Origin: Paulownia fortunei
Taxonomy: Eukaryota > Streptophyta > Magnoliopsida > Lamiales > Paulowniaceae
Assembly (NCBI GenBank): GCA_019321725.1
Contig: CM033105.1
Location: 16,461,861-16,525,860 of the forward strand
Reading direction: 5' to 3'
Length of the DNA: 64,000 nucleotides
Shown: positions 63,190 through 64,000 of the stretch, piece by piece
Layout: each line of letters begins with the position of its first letter
Position numbering within the stretch: the stretch's first letter is position 1
Made by a program: the position numbers and the translations under genes
Notes under the pieces: model-generated
Databases searched by the model: none
The model's input: the letters and a program-made list of their open reading frames with translations, nothing else
Told to the model about the DNA's origin: nothing

Positions 63190-63500
63190 TGATGCCTATG
63201 AAAATACTAAAATCTATAAAGAAATAACAAAATAATTACATGACAAAAATGATCTTGAGAAGGGAATTTTAACTCGAACAACTTGTGTTGCTTTTCAATT
63301 CTAGATTAAAATTTATTTCAAGAAAATTGAAATCTAGATGGTCTGATTGCTTCATTGTCAATAAGACATTTTTATTTGGGGAAATTGAGCTCAAAGGTAA
63401 GGATGACACATCATTTCGTGTCAATGGACAAATGTTGAAACATTATTACGGAAATAAAATTTGGAAGATGTCTAATCTTCCACTTGGAGAAGCAATCTAA
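63190..63500 (+). pseudogene. Ty3/gypsy (Athila/Tat-like) integrase C-terminus
   Basis: The first part reads DAYENTKIYKEITK, a stop, then LHDKNDLEKGIL. After a frameshift near 63280 it reads LLFNSRLKFISRKLKSRWSD followed by FIVNKTF and FRVNGQMLKHYYG. This is the conserved tail of the Athila/Tat integrase. The polyprotein body would be upstream but is not recognisable. Confidence 0.8.
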
Positions 63501-64000
63501 GGTATTCAATTTTGGTCTAACTAATTTTTTTTAAATAAAGCGCTTATTAGGAGGCAACCCAAGCTCTCTTTTCTTATTTTTGTGTGTTGTTTTATTTTTA
63601 TATTATTTTTATATTGTTGTTTCATATCATGATGTTTGTTCCTTGATCTTTTACTCATTTTTATAGGTTAAAGGCTAAAAATTCAAAAAACGCAGAAAAA
63701 AAGAGCATGTCACGGCATATAAGGTGCATGTTACGGCATGCTAGTCTAGTAGCTAGCATGCCGCGGCCTGACATTTTAGCCTGGAGCGTGCCACGGCATG
63801 CGTATATAGCAAGGTTTTAAATCCGAAAGAAAGCCTCATTTCTTCATAACTCTTCTAAACAAAATTTATTTTCTCTCAAACTCCAAACACCCATTCCCCA
63901 AATTCTACTAAATTCTTGCATTCTAAACCGATTAGAAGGTGCATCATATCATATTTCATCATATTAACTCACTTCTAATCAAATCAATCAGTGGATTTTT
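63501..64000 (+). mobile_element. 3' non-coding part of the Athila/Tat-like element
   Basis: Starts with the post-pol signature AAGCGCTTATTAGGAGGCAAC followed by CCAAGC, common after the integrase of these elements. A run of CGGCATG-containing repeats lies at 63710-63800. The element continues beyond the window; no LTR start was found. Confidence 0.6.

Overview
This is nuclear DNA from a flowering plant, most likely a eudicot. It is AT-rich, its three genes carry short GT-AG introns or none, and they are separated by long stretches of decayed transposons. The gene products have plant-specific forms: a plastid arogenate dehydrogenase with a transit peptide, a plant heparanase-like GH79 enzyme, and a type I vacuolar H+-pyrophosphatase. 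I cannot name the species. A run of exactly 100 N (18030-18129) marks an assembly join of unknown size.

Layout. 1-471 is the end of a long LTR. 472-5.5 kb is AT-rich and non-coding, with an inverted repeat pair, an (AT)20 tract and a local duplication. 5763-6917 (+) is a single-exon arogenate dehydrogenase preceded by two short uORFs. 9280-12254 (-) is a nine-exon heparanase-like gene whose exons join to an uninterrupted 547-codon frame. About 13.8-17.6 kb is a possible TIR element interrupted by a solo LTR. 18.4-24.2 kb is a minus-strand Ty1/copia retrotransposon with broken gag and pol. 25814-26791 is a foldback element that is almost one large palindrome. 28310-33913 (+) is an eight-exon V-PPase with a 765-codon frame.

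From about 35 kb to the end the window is nested transposons, and several layers can be ordered from target-site duplications. A Ty3/gypsy gag remnant was split at GATGG by a long-LTR copia element (36889-44694). That element's 5' LTR was in turn split by a hAT transposon (37062-40394). A minus-strand relative of the same copia family (50459 to about 60530) was interrupted inside pol by a plus-strand solo LTR flanked by TTGGG (53400-55564). That solo LTR also preserves the equivalent of the hAT empty site. A Mutator-like TIR element lies at 45943-47384. The window ends in the 3' part of an Athila/Tat-like gypsy element.

The three host genes (tyrosine synthesis, cell-wall or extracellular glucuronide hydrolysis, vacuolar proton pumping) have no evident shared pathway; their adjacency is ordinary plant gene order. 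I found no convincing novel host system. The most notable content is the transposon stratigraphy, the foldback element and the paired palindromes in the hAT element.
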